DNA of 49,914 bases from Streptomyces sabulosicollis (GTDB lineage Bacteria > Actinomycetota > Actinomycetes > Streptomycetales > Streptomycetaceae): contig NZ_JAEEAP010000011.1 of assembly GCF_016103465.1 (NCBI RefSeq), forward strand, positions 1-49,914, read 5' to 3'. Below are positions 7,009 through 15,669 of this stretch, piece after piece. A program made the translations under genes and the position numbers. The stretch's first letter is position 1. The number at the start of each line of letters is the position of its first letter. The notes below the pieces were generated by a model. It had not been told where the DNA came from and did not search any database. It saw only the letters and a program-made list of their open reading frames with translations.

Positions 7009-7893
7009 TCAGCTCTTGTCGGCGCCGCTGGTGAGGCCCTCGGTGAGGAGACGTTCGGCGGCGAAGAACAGAAGTACCACGGGGATCGTCAGCACCACCG
7101 ACCCGGCCATGAGGATGGTCTTGGGCACTTCGACGCCGTTGGACAGCTGGGCCAGGCCCAGGGAGACGGTCCACTTGCCGGGAGCGGCGGCCAGGAAGAG
7201 CAGGGCGAAGAGGAATTCGTTCCAGGCGATCATGAAGACGTACAGGCCGGTCGCCATGAGGGAGGGCAGGGTGAGGGGCAGGATCACCTTGCGGACGGTC
7301 TGCAGCCGGGTGCAGCCGTCGAGCGCCGCGGCCTCCTCGATGGAGGCGGGGATGGTGACGAGGTAGTTCTTCAGCATGTAGATCGACACCGGCACGGTCT
7401 GGGCGACGTAGACGATGGCGAGGCCGACCAGGCTGGAGGAGAGCCCCATCCTGGCGAAGACCACGAAGAGCGGGACGGCGAGCAGGGTCGCGGGGAAGAG
7501 GTAGACGGCCAGGAAGAGCGCGCTGACCTGGCGGTGGCCGAAGAACTTCAGCCGACTGATGGCGTAGGCGCCGGGGACGGCGGCCAGCAGGGTGAGGACG
7601 ACGGTCCCCAGGGACACCAGGGCGGAGTTGAGCAGGAACCGCAGGAAGCCCTGGCCGCCCTCGCCGGTGGACCGCAGCACGTCCCGGTAGGTGGACAGGG
7701 TGAAGTCCTTGGCCGAGATCCACAGGGAGCCCGGGTCGAGCAGCAGCGCGTCGATGGGCTTCACCGACAGCAGCAGCATGTAGGAGAAGGGCAGCAGGGT
7801 GATCAGCGCGAGGAACGCGATGACGCACCAGCGCAGGACGCCGAAGAGCCTCTCCTCGACGTGGGCCCGGGTCAGGGCGGTCTTGCGGGTCAC
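7009..7893 (-). CDS. Carbohydrate ABC transporter permease (MalG/UgpE type)
   Basis: 294 residues. GTG start behind a strong AGGAGG, overlapping the upstream permease stop (GTGA). Six hydrophobic segments are visible, beginning at about residues 20-40 (VIAFLALITLLPFSYML). The cytoplasmic EAA loop is EEAAALDGCTRLQTVRKVILP (about 185-205), where the ATPase docks. This is the second permease of a CUT1-type importer. No ATPase gene is nearby, which is usual in Streptomyces where MsiK serves many such systems (known biology, not shown here). Confidence 0.93.
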   Translation of the reverse strand: MTRKTALTRAHVEERLFGVLRWCVIAFLALITLLPFSYMLLLSVKPIDALLLDPGSLWISAKDFTLSTYRDVLRSTGEGGQGFLRFLLNSALVSLGTVVLTLLAAVPGAYAISRLKFFGHRQVSALFLAVYLFPATLLAVPLFVVFARMGLSSSLVGLAIVYVAQTVPVSIYMLKNYLVTIPASIEEAAALDGCTRLQTVRKVILPLTLPSLMATGLYVFMIAWNEFLFALLFLAAAPGKWTVSLGLAQLSNGVEVPKTILMAGSVVLTIPVVLLFFAAERLLTEGLTSGADKS

Positions 7894-8912
7894 GAGTCCT
7901 CCTGGACCTTGTTGCCGAAGAACCTGAAGTAGAAGCCCAGCAGGATCATCAGTGAGGCGGCCAGCACGAGGGCCTGGGCGGCGGCGGCCCCCACGTCGTA
8001 GCGGGCGGTGAGGAAGTCGTAGACCCTGACGGCGGCGACGTCGGTGCCCGCGCCGCCTCCGGTGAGCAGGTAGACATCGTCGAACTTGTTGAACGTCATG
8101 ATGAACCGCAGGACGCACAACAGGGCGATGACGGGCATCAGTTGGGGCAGCAGGATGTGGCGGAAGCGCTGGGTGGGGGTGGCGCCGTCGACCAGGGCGG
8201 CCTCCTCCAGGCCGTCGGGGACCGCCTGCAGCCGGGCGAGGATGAACAGGAAGGCGAACGGGAAGTAGCGCCAGCACTCGAAGGCGATGACGGTCAGCAG
8301 GGCCAGCGGGATGTCGACGTGCAGGCCGAGCAGGTGGACCTCGTACTCGCGGGTGGAGAGGAAGGCGATGGGGTCGTCCCAGCCGAACAGCCGCCGGCCC
8401 CAGTCGTTGACGATGCCGTACTGCGGGCTGAGGGCGACCTCCCAGACGAAGGCCACGGCGACGACGGGGGCGACGTAGGGCAGCAGCATGGCCGCGCGCA
8501 GCAGTCCGCGGCCCCGGAAGGGCTTGCGCAGCGCGAGGGCGGCGACGAGTCCGAGGACGACGGAGCCCAGCGTGGCGCCCGCGGTGTACAGCAGGGTGGT
8601 GGTCAGGCTGGACCAGAAGCCGGCGGAGCCGAAGACCTGGGTGAAGTTGTCCAGGGACCAGTTGCCGAGCAGGCCCATGCCCTGGATGTCGACCAGCCTG
8701 GCCTTCTGGAACGCCAGCAGCACGGTCCACAGAATGGGCAGGACGACGACCACGAGGACCACGAGGAAGGTGGGGGAGACGAACGCGAGGCCCGCGCGGT
8801 TGGCGCGGCGGGCGGCGGTCATCGGGCGGTGGCCCCGTGGCGCGGTGGGCCGGTCCGCGGGCCGGGGGCTGGTTTCCCGGCGCTGCGGTGCGCCGGTGGG
8901 GGCTGTCGTCAT
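7890..8912 (-). CDS. Carbohydrate ABC transporter permease (MalF/UgpA type)
   Basis: 340 residues. A 40-residue basic, proline-rich N-terminal tail precedes the first membrane span (about 45-65, FLVVLVVVVLPILWTVLLAF). The EAA loop reads EEAALVDGATPTQRFRHILLP (about 240-260). The ATG follows GAAGG by 7 nt. It pairs with the MalG-type permease downstream and the binding lipoprotein upstream. Sugar specificity cannot be read from the sequence, but the glycosidases across the promoter suggest an alpha-linked oligosaccharide or glycoside. Confidence 0.93.
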   Translation of the reverse strand: MTTAPTGAPQRRETSPRPADRPTAPRGHRPMTAARRANRAGLAFVSPTFLVVLVVVVLPILWTVLLAFQKARLVDIQGMGLLGNWSLDNFTQVFGSAGFWSSLTTTLLYTAGATLGSVVLGLVAALALRKPFRGRGLLRAAMLLPYVAPVVAVAFVWEVALSPQYGIVNDWGRRLFGWDDPIAFLSTREYEVHLLGLHVDIPLALLTVIAFECWRYFPFAFLFILARLQAVPDGLEEAALVDGATPTQRFRHILLPQLMPVIALLCVLRFIMTFNKFDDVYLLTGGGAGTDVAAVRVYDFLTARYDVGAAAAQALVLAASLMILLGFYFRFFGNKVQEDS

Positions 8913-8943
8913 GAGGATGCCTTCGTGAGGTGCATGCGGGCGG

Positions 8944-10347
8944 CTACTGCAGGGACTTCTTGAGGGCGGCGACTTCGTCGTCGGCTTCGTGTGCCGCCTC
9001 GGAGGGGGAGATCTGCCCGCTGGTCATGGCGCCGATGGACTTCGGTACGGGCAGCTCGCCGTTGGTCGCGCCGACCAGCGCCCCTTCTCCCTGGCCGATG
9101 CCCCAGCGGCGCATGTTGCTGACGCCGTCGGCGAGTTGGTTGAGCAGGCCCGCCGAGTAGACCTGGTCCAGGGGCAGGCGGGTGCCGACGCCGATGTCGC
9201 TGTGGCGCCAGGCGGCGAGGTAGCGATGGGGCTCCGCGGCCGTGCCGTGCCGGACGGGGATCTTGCCCTCGGGCGCCATGCCGAACCAGGACTCGTAGCC
9301 GGAGCCCATCATGTACTCGATGAACTCGCGGGAGGCCGCCGTCTCGGCCGTCTTGGTGGTCACCCATGAGGTGATCTCGCCGAACTGGGCCGCCTCCTTG
9401 CTGTCCGGGCCCCTCATCGCGGTGACGATGCCGCTGTTGTGCGCCAGGTACCGCGGGTCCTTCTTGCACTGGGGACAGCTGGGCAGGGCGTCCTTGCGCA
9501 GGCCCGCGAGTTCGTCCAGCAGGAACGAGGACCAGATGATCATGGATGACCGGCCCGCGAAGTAGGTGGCGCGGGTGGAGTCCACGGTCTGGGCGCCCGG
9601 CGGACCGTAGGCGCGGGCGAGCTGGTCGTAGGTGTGGAAGGCGGTACGGCACTGCGGGGAGCGCAGCGCGATGGCGTGGTGGTCGTCGACGAGCTGGCAG
9701 TTGTTCGCGAGCGCCAGGCTCTCGAAGCTCTGCGAGGTGAACACGTCGGCGGGGTCGGTGGACGCCGAGATGCCTTTGTGGCCCTTGGTGGTGAGGGCCT
9801 TGGCGGCGGCCAGGGCCCGCCGGTAGGTGTCGGGGGCCGCCAGGTGCTTACCCGCGAACTGGTCCTTGCGGTAGACCAGCAACTGGAGCCAGGCGTCGGA
9901 GGGCACGCCGAGGGCGGTGGCCCCGTCGGAGGTCAGGTCCAGCGCGTTCGGGTTGAAGGTCTTCCGCCCCAGCTCGGAGATGATCTTCTTCGGGATGTCG
10001 GTGTTGAGCAGCCCGTTGTCGTACATCTGCCAGACCTGGCCCATCGGGGCCGCGCCGATGACGTCGGGCAGGGTGCCGGAGGCCGCGGCCGACATGATCA
10101 GCTGGGGCATCTGGCCCTCGTCCACTCCGACGAGGTGCACCTTGATGCCGGTCTTCTTCTCGAACCCGTCGATGATCTTCTGGGTCGCCGCGGTGCGATC
10201 GGGGAGGTTCTCCTGTGACCAGACCGTGATCTCGCGGTCGGGTTTCCCTGGTCCGGTGGCGCCGGAGCAGCCCGCGAGCAGCCCGATGCCCAGGGCTGCC
10301 GTGACGCCGACCGCGATCGTCCTCGACCGACGGGTCCTGGTGTGCAT
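8944..10347 (-). CDS. Sugar ABC transporter solute-binding lipoprotein
   Basis: 467 residues. A basic N-terminus and a hydrophobic segment end in the lipobox LAGC with lipidated Cys27, so the protein is anchored outside the membrane. The body is of the MalE/cluster B type: EITVWSQENL near the start, FEKKTGIKVHLVGVDEGQ, SGTLPDVIGAAPMGQVW, EFIEYMMGSGYESWFGMAPEG. Four cysteines (about 217, 234, 298 and 301, including CPQC) could form disulfides. First gene of the minus-strand transport operon, 31 nt before the permease. Confidence 0.93.
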   Translation of the reverse strand: MHTRTRRSRTIAVGVTAALGIGLLAGCSGATGPGKPDREITVWSQENLPDRTAATQKIIDGFEKKTGIKVHLVGVDEGQMPQLIMSAAASGTLPDVIGAAPMGQVWQMYDNGLLNTDIPKKIISELGRKTFNPNALDLTSDGATALGVPSDAWLQLLVYRKDQFAGKHLAAPDTYRRALAAAKALTTKGHKGISASTDPADVFTSQSFESLALANNCQLVDDHHAIALRSPQCRTAFHTYDQLARAYGPPGAQTVDSTRATYFAGRSSMIIWSSFLLDELAGLRKDALPSCPQCKKDPRYLAHNSGIVTAMRGPDSKEAAQFGEITSWVTTKTAETAASREFIEYMMGSGYESWFGMAPEGKIPVRHGTAAEPHRYLAAWRHSDIGVGTRLPLDQVYSAGLLNQLADGVSNMRRWGIGQGEGALVGATNGELPVPKSIGAMTSGQISPSEAAHEADDEVAALKKSLQ

Positions 10348-10362
10348 GGTGTCCTCGTCTCG

Positions 10363-10421
10363 ACTTACGTCTACTGGCCACGCATCTCAGCATCACTTTT
10401 GCTTGTTGACAAGACGTAAGT
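10363..10421. promoter_or_regulatory. Paired 10-bp inverted repeat in the divergent sugar-locus control region
   Basis: ACTTACGTCT at 10363-10372 is matched exactly by its reverse complement AGACGTAAGT at 10412-10421, with centres 49 bp apart. A second dyad, CTTGT-TG-ACAAG (10402-10413), overlaps the right arm and the -35 box of the rightward promoter. The two distant half-sites lie between the starts of the transport operon and the catabolic operon, as expected if one regulator (the ROK protein is the obvious candidate) controls both. Confidence 0.6.
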
Positions 10422-10433
10422 GGCGACTATTGT
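10406..10433 (+). promoter_or_regulatory. Vegetative-type promoter TTGACA-N16-TATTGT for the catabolic operon
   Basis: A consensus -35 TTGACA (10406-10411) and a -10 TATTGT (10428-10433) are separated by 16 bp, about 40 bp before the GTG start at 10473. The -35 box is inside the CTTGTTGACAAG dyad and overlaps the right arm of the long inverted repeat, so operator binding would block it. Confidence 0.6.
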
Positions 10434-10472
10434 CGACGCAACCGACATCCGCACCCCCTTTCGGAGCCATCC

Positions 10473-11519
10473 GTGGAACGCGTCGTTCAATTCACCGGCC
10501 CTCGCCAGGTGGAGGTCGCCGAGCAGCCCAGAGCCGACCTCCCCCCGGGCCACCTCAGGGTCCGCACGCGCTTCTCGGGCATCTCGGCCGGCACCGAACT
10601 CACCGCCTACCGCGGTACCAACCCGTACCTGACGCGGACCTGGGACCCCGACGCCCGGCTGTTCCGCGACGGCGCCGCCGGCATCCAGTACCCGGTCGCG
10701 GGATGGGGCTACTCCGAGGTCGGCGAGGTCGTCGAGGTCGCCCCGGACCTGGCCGGCACCCCGGGCCTGCCGCGCCCCGGCGACCTGGCGTGGGGCATCT
10801 GGGGACACCGCAGCGAGGGTGTCGTCCCGGCCGAGCGCATGATCGGCCACACCCTGCCCGCCGGGCTGGAGCCCCTGGCCGGCGCCTTCGCCCGGGTCGG
10901 CGCCATCGCCTACAACGCCGTCCTGGCCGCCGACATCCACCTCGGCGAGGACGTCGCCGTGTTCGGCCAGGGCGTCATCGGGCTGCTGACCACCCGCCTC
11001 GCCCAGCTCAACGGCGCACGCGTCACGGCCGTCGACGCGCTGGACGGCCGACTGGAGACCGCCAAGCGCTACGGCGCCCACCACACCCTCAACGCCCGCA
11101 CCGACCAGGTCGCCGAGAGCATCCGCGAAGCCACCGCCGGCCTCGGCGCCGACCTCGCCATCGAGATCAGCGGCGCCTACCCGGCCCTGCACGAGGCCCT
11201 GCGCTCGGTCGCCGCCGGCGGCCGCGTGGTGGCGTCCGGCTTCTACCAGGGCGACGGCACCGGCCTGCGCCTGGGCGACGAGTTCCACCACAACCGCGTG
11301 CAGCTCATCTGCTCCCAGATCGGCGGCGTCCCCCCGCAGCTGTCGAACCGCTGGAGTGTCGAACGCCTTCAGCGGACCTTCCTGCGCCTGGTCGCCGAGG
11401 GGCAGGTGGACGTCACCTCCCTGGTGAGCCACGTCATCCCGGCCGCCGACGCCGCCGACGCCTATGTGCTGCTGGACGAGCGCCCGGCCACGGCGCTGCA
11501 GGTCGTCCTGGAATTCTGA
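10473..11519 (+). CDS. Medium-chain dehydrogenase/reductase (alcohol dehydrogenase-like), lacking the catalytic-zinc cysteine
   Basis: 348 residues, GTG start with GGAG 8 nt upstream. The GroES-like N-terminal domain has FSGISAGTELTAYRG where zinc MDRs have a metal-binding cysteine, so the catalytic zinc site appears altered (GISxGTE is also seen in BchC-like proteins). The nucleotide domain has VFGQGVIGLLTTRLA (about 167-181) and an acidic VDALDGR at the end of the second strand, favouring NAD. It is followed 11 nt later by the epimerase. A role in oxidising or reducing a sugar derivative is inferred from the operon. Confidence 0.85.
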   Translation: MERVVQFTGPRQVEVAEQPRADLPPGHLRVRTRFSGISAGTELTAYRGTNPYLTRTWDPDARLFRDGAAGIQYPVAGWGYSEVGEVVEVAPDLAGTPGLPRPGDLAWGIWGHRSEGVVPAERMIGHTLPAGLEPLAGAFARVGAIAYNAVLAADIHLGEDVAVFGQGVIGLLTTRLAQLNGARVTAVDALDGRLETAKRYGAHHTLNARTDQVAESIREATAGLGADLAIEISGAYPALHEALRSVAAGGRVVASGFYQGDGTGLRLGDEFHHNRVQLICSQIGGVPPQLSNRWSVERLQRTFLRLVAEGQVDVTSLVSHVIPAADAADAYVLLDERPATALQVVLEF

Positions 11520-11530
11520 GAGGGCTCCAC

Positions 11531-12331
11531 ATGCTCAAGACCGCCGTTCAGGAACAACTCCTGCCCCAAGACACCCTGCAGGCCAAGTGGGAGTTCGCCC
11601 AGGAGGCCGGCTACGACGCCATCGAACTGCGCGGCAAGGGCGACTTCCACTTCGCCTCGCGCCTCGACGAGCTGAAGCGGGCCCGCGAGGACGGCGTGGT
11701 CATGCCGACCGTCTGCGTCGACATGCTCCACTTCCTCGGCGCGTTCGACGAGGGCCTGCGCCGCGACGCCGTCGCCCAGCTGAAGTCCCAGCTCACCGTG
11801 ATCGCTGAGATCGGCGGCCTGGGCGCCCAGACCCCGGCCTCCTACGGCATGTTCTCCCGCCGCCTGCCCCCCTTCGAACCCCCGCGCTCCGAGGCGGAGG
11901 ACCGCGAGGTCCTGCTGGCCGGCCTCGCCGAACTGGGCGAACACGCGCGCCGGGAAGGCGTCACGCTCTTCCTGGAGCCGCTCAACCGGTACGAGGACCA
12001 TATGGTCAACCGGCTGGAACAGGCCGCCGATCTGATCCGCGCGACCGGTCTCGACTCGATCAGGATCGGCATCGACAGCTACCACATGAACATCGAGGAG
12101 AGCGACCCGGCCGCGGCGATCCTCGCCCACGCCGACCTGATCGGCCACGCCCAGGTCTCCGACTCCAACCGCTTCCAGCCCGGCGCCGGCCACCTCGACT
12201 GGCCCGCCTGGCTCGGCGCCCTGCACGCCGCCGGCTACGACGGATACCTCGCCGCCGAATGCCGGCTGACCGGCGATCCCCTCGACGCGGTCCGCTCCGT
12301 ACCCGCCTTCCTGCGGGGGTCCGGCGCGTGA
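11531..12331 (+). CDS. Sugar phosphate isomerase/epimerase (AP endonuclease family 2 TIM barrel)
   Basis: 266 residues. The metal ligands of the family are visible along the barrel: LFLEPLNRYEDH (Glu), GIDSYHMNIEE (Asp/His), HAQVSDSNRFQPGAGHLDW (His/Asp), AECRLTG (Glu). Such enzymes interconvert ketoses (D-tagatose/psicose 3-epimerases) or process 3-keto-sugars and inosose. Its stop overlaps the GTG of the next gene (GTGA at 12328-12331), so it is coupled to the glycosidase. Confidence 0.87.
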   Translation: MLKTAVQEQLLPQDTLQAKWEFAQEAGYDAIELRGKGDFHFASRLDELKRAREDGVVMPTVCVDMLHFLGAFDEGLRRDAVAQLKSQLTVIAEIGGLGAQTPASYGMFSRRLPPFEPPRSEAEDREVLLAGLAELGEHARREGVTLFLEPLNRYEDHMVNRLEQAADLIRATGLDSIRIGIDSYHMNIEESDPAAAILAHADLIGHAQVSDSNRFQPGAGHLDWPAWLGALHAAGYDGYLAAECRLTGDPLDAVRSVPAFLRGSGA

Positions 12332-13683
12332 CCGCACTCCTGGCCGGACCCGTGCCCACCGCGCCCGCGGCCCTGACACTGCGGCGCGGTGCGGCGCGGG
12401 TCCTCATCGACAACTGGACCGGCGCCTCCACCGTTCCCTCCCGCACCCTCTACCCCCACCAGTGGAGCTGGGACTCCGCCTTCATCGCCATCGGGCTGCG
12501 CCACCTCTCGGCGCGCCGCGCCCAGCGGGAGCTCGAATCCCTGCTGGCCGGGCAGTGGGCCGACGGACGCGTCCCGCACATCGTCTTCCACCCCGCCGTG
12601 CCGCACGACGCCTACTTCCCCAGCCCCGACTTCTGGCGCTCCTCCCGCACCGGCCGGGCGGTCGGCGCACCGGCGGCACCCGAGACATCGGGCATCGTCC
12701 AGCCACCGGTGCACGCCCTCGCGGCCTGGCTCGTGCACCGGGCGGACCCCGCCGAGTCCCGGCGGCGGGGCTTCCTGCCCCGCGTCTACCCGCGGCTCGT
12801 CGCCTGGCACGACTACCTCCTCACCCGCCGCGACCTCGGAGGCGCGGGGCTGGCGGCCGTCGTGCACCCGTGGGAGCCCGGCATGGACAACAGCCCCTGC
12901 TGGGACCGGGCGCTGCTGCGCGTCGACCCGGCCGCGCCGGACGCCTTCCGGCGCGCCGACCTGACCCGGGGTCACCCCGCCGACCGGCCGACCGACCTGG
13001 ACTACGGGCGCTATGTGCGGTTGGCGACGGACTACCGGCAGGCGCACTACGACGACCGGAGGGCGCGGCACCGCTTCGCCGCGGAGGACCCCTGCTTCAA
13101 CGCCCTGCTGATCACCAGCGAGCTGGCCCTCGCCGCCATGGCCCGCGACCTGGGCCGGGCCGGCGCACCGCACACCGCGCGCGCCGAGGAGCTCACCCGG
13201 CGGCTCGTCACCCGGCTGTGGGACGACGCCGCCGGACTGTTCCGCGTCCGCGACCTGGTCACCGACACGCTGGTCGACGAGCGCGCCGTCACCGGCCTCG
13301 TCCCGCTGGTCGTCCCGCGGCTCCCGGCCGACCTGGTCCGGCGCCTCCGGGACACGCTCGACGGCCCGCACTTCAGGGCACCGTCCTCGCGACTGGTCCC
13401 CAGCTACGACCTGACCGGCCCCGCCTTCGACGCCAAGCGTTACTGGCGCGGCCCGGCCTGGTTCAACACCGCCTGGCTGATCCAGCGCGGACTGCGCACC
13501 CACCGTCTCCGGGCGGACGCCGACCGCCTGCGGCAGGGCTTCCTCGCGGAGGCGGGACGGTCGGGGTTCGCCGAATACATCGACCCCACCACGGGCGCCG
13601 CCCGTGGCGCGCGGCACTTCTCGTGGACCGCGGCCCTCGCGCTCGACCTGCTGTGTGCCGACCCCGAGGAGCCCACGCCATGA
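12328..13683 (+). CDS. (alpha/alpha)6-barrel glycoside hydrolase, GH63/mannosylglycerate-hydrolase-like
   Basis: 451 residues from GTG 12328. Family marks in order: LIDNWTGASTVPSRTLYP and HQWSWDSAFIAIGL (about 25-55), DGRVPHIVFHP, a PWEPGMDNSPCWD block carrying a probable catalytic acid (about 185-200), DLTGPAFDAKRYWRGPAWFN near the C-terminus. No signal peptide is seen, so it acts in the cytoplasm on imported oligosaccharide or glycoside. It overlaps the neighbours on both sides by 4 nt (GTGA and ATGA). Exact bond specificity is not predictable by eye. Confidence 0.85.
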   Translation: MTALLAGPVPTAPAALTLRRGAARVLIDNWTGASTVPSRTLYPHQWSWDSAFIAIGLRHLSARRAQRELESLLAGQWADGRVPHIVFHPAVPHDAYFPSPDFWRSSRTGRAVGAPAAPETSGIVQPPVHALAAWLVHRADPAESRRRGFLPRVYPRLVAWHDYLLTRRDLGGAGLAAVVHPWEPGMDNSPCWDRALLRVDPAAPDAFRRADLTRGHPADRPTDLDYGRYVRLATDYRQAHYDDRRARHRFAAEDPCFNALLITSELALAAMARDLGRAGAPHTARAEELTRRLVTRLWDDAAGLFRVRDLVTDTLVDERAVTGLVPLVVPRLPADLVRRLRDTLDGPHFRAPSSRLVPSYDLTGPAFDAKRYWRGPAWFNTAWLIQRGLRTHRLRADADRLRQGFLAEAGRSGFAEYIDPTTGAARGARHFSWTAALALDLLCADPEEPTP

Positions 13684-15593
13684 CCAGCGCGGAGGGCCGC
13701 GTCCAACTGGTGCGCGACGCCACGTTCGCCCACCTCGACGCCGACGGGGGCATCAGCGGTACCCGCGGCACCACACCCGACGGTCTGTTCCTGCGCGACG
13801 CCCGTCACCTCAGCCGCTGGCAGCTCACCGTCGACGGCACCGGCCCCACCGTCCTGGTGCCCACCGCGGCGGAGGCGGACCACACGGCCGCATGCGTCCT
13901 GACCCCCCAGGGCACCCGGGACCAGCCGCCCGCCTACACCGTCTTCCGTCGGCAGAGCGTCGCCGCGGGCACCTTCACCGAGCACCTGCGCCTGGTCAAC
14001 AACCGCCCCGACCCGGTCACCGCCCGTCTCGGACTCACCGTCGACGCCGACTTCGCCGACCTGTTCGAGCTGCGTGCCGACGACCGCCACTACCCCAAAC
14101 CCGGCGGCCGGCACGAGACCCGCACCACGGCCGACGGACTCCTCTTCGACTACCGGCGAGCCGACTGGCACGCCCGCACCACCCTCGTCTGCCACCCCGC
14201 CCCCGACACCGTCGACAGCGGGCCGGACGCGTCGCGGCCCACGGCTCGCGTCCTGAGCTGGCACCTGCGACTGGACGGGCACGCCGAAGCCCGGCTCCAC
14301 CTGACCGTCCGCGCCCGCCCGCACGGACGGCCGTCCCACCCGGTGGCCGGGCCGCCTCGGCCACGGCGGACGGCGGCCCCGGTGGACGACCTGACCCGGG
14401 CCTGCGAACGGGGACTCGCCGACGTGGACCTGCTGACCATCGCGGCCACCGGTGTGGACGGCGAGGACGTCCACCTCCCCGCCGCGGGCATCCCCTGGTT
14501 CCTCACCCTCTTCGGCCGCGACTCCCTGCTGACCTCCTACTTCCTGCTGCCCCACCGGCCCGGAACGGCCGCCGCCACGCTCAGCGCGCTCGCCGCCGCC
14601 CAGGGGCGGCGGTACGACGCCTTCAGCGGCGAACAGCCCGGCCGCATCGTCCACGAGACCCGCCACGGAGAGCTGGCCCACTTCCGCCAGGTCCCCTACG
14701 GCCGCTACTACGGCGCCGTCGACTCCACCCCGCTCTTCCTCGTCCTGCTCCACGCCCACTACGAGACGACCGGCGACGGCGCGCTCGCCGTGCGGCTGGA
14801 GGAGCACGCCCGGCGGGCCGTCGACTGGATGTTCACCGACGGCGGCCTGGAGCGGCACGGCTACCTCGTGTACAGCCCCGACGCGGGCGGCCTGGTCAAC
14901 CAGAACTGGAAGGACTCCGCGGGCGCGATCTGCTTCGCCGACGGCACCCAGGCGGCGGGCCCGGTGGCGGTGTCGGAGGCCCAGGGGTACGCCTACGACG
15001 CGCTGGTCCGCACGGCGCGGCTGGCCGACGAGCTGTGGAAGGACGAGCCCTACGCACACCGGCTCCGTGCCGCCGCGGCCCGGCTGCGATCCCGCTTCAC
15101 GACGGACTTCTGGATGCCGGACGCCGACTTCCCGGCGCTGGCGCTGGACGGTGACGGCCGACAGGCCGACGCCCTCGCCTCGGACGCCGGCCATCTGCTG
15201 TGGTCCGGCATCCTCGACGCGGAGCGCGCCCGCCGGGTGGGACTGCGCCTGCTGGAGCCGGACTTCTTCTCCGGCTGGGCGATCCGCACCCTGGCCGCCG
15301 GGCAGCAGCCGTACCACCCGCTGTCGTACCACCGTGGCAGTGCCTGGCCGCACGACAACGCCGTCATCGTGCTGGGTCTGGCCCGCCAAGGACTCACCGA
15401 CCAGGTCGACACCGTCACCGAAGGTCTGGTCGCGGCGGCGGCCCACCACGGATACCGCCTCCCCGAGGTCATCGCCGGATACGACCGCTCCGCCACCGCC
15501 GCACCGGTGCCCTACCCCCACTCCTGCTCGCCGCAGGCGTGGGCCGCCGCCACACCGCTGGCGCTGCTCACGGCGCGTGATCGGGCGCGGTAA
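13680..15593 (+). CDS. Amylo-alpha-1,6-glucosidase-like / glycogen-debranching family protein
   Basis: 637 residues. The N-terminal beta domain is the GDE_N_bis type (GTTPDGLFLRDARHLSRWQL, about 28-47; HLRLVNNRPDPVTARLGL). The C-terminal (alpha/alpha)6 barrel has AAGIPWFLTLFGRDSLLTSY (about 268-287), QPGRIVHETRHGELAHF, DSTPLFLVLL and the catalytic-side NQNWKDS (about 407-413). No signal peptide. The frame is open far upstream but those residues are a shadow of the preceding gene; ATGA coupling fixes the start. A GC hairpin 14 nt past the stop ends the operon. Confidence 0.87.
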   Translation: MTSAEGRVQLVRDATFAHLDADGGISGTRGTTPDGLFLRDARHLSRWQLTVDGTGPTVLVPTAAEADHTAACVLTPQGTRDQPPAYTVFRRQSVAAGTFTEHLRLVNNRPDPVTARLGLTVDADFADLFELRADDRHYPKPGGRHETRTTADGLLFDYRRADWHARTTLVCHPAPDTVDSGPDASRPTARVLSWHLRLDGHAEARLHLTVRARPHGRPSHPVAGPPRPRRTAAPVDDLTRACERGLADVDLLTIAATGVDGEDVHLPAAGIPWFLTLFGRDSLLTSYFLLPHRPGTAAATLSALAAAQGRRYDAFSGEQPGRIVHETRHGELAHFRQVPYGRYYGAVDSTPLFLVLLHAHYETTGDGALAVRLEEHARRAVDWMFTDGGLERHGYLVYSPDAGGLVNQNWKDSAGAICFADGTQAAGPVAVSEAQGYAYDALVRTARLADELWKDEPYAHRLRAAAARLRSRFTTDFWMPDADFPALALDGDGRQADALASDAGHLLWSGILDAERARRVGLRLLEPDFFSGWAIRTLAAGQQPYHPLSYHRGSAWPHDNAVIVLGLARQGLTDQVDTVTEGLVAAAAHHGYRLPEVIAGYDRSATAAPVPYPHSCSPQAWAAATPLALLTARDRAR

Positions 15594-15606
15594 GGCGTGC
15601 GGACGT

Positions 15607-15637
15607 GCCCGGTCCCGCCGCGCCGGCGGGACCGGGC
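15607..15637 (+). terminator. Strong GC hairpin terminator after the glycosidase operon
   Basis: GCCCGGTCCCGCCG (15607-15620), loop CGC, and CGGCGGGACCGGGC (15624-15637): a perfect 14-bp stem starting 14 nt past the stop codon. There is no U-run, which is common for Streptomyces terminators. Confidence 0.85.
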
Positions 15638-15669
15638 GCTCTTGCTGCCCGGACGCAGGGGCCGCGGCG

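Noticed and set aside
12462-13679. 5' extension of the debranching-family gene to give 1043 codons
   Set aside because: The added residues are the shadow frame of the GH63-like gene. The ATGA overlap at 13680 sets the real start.
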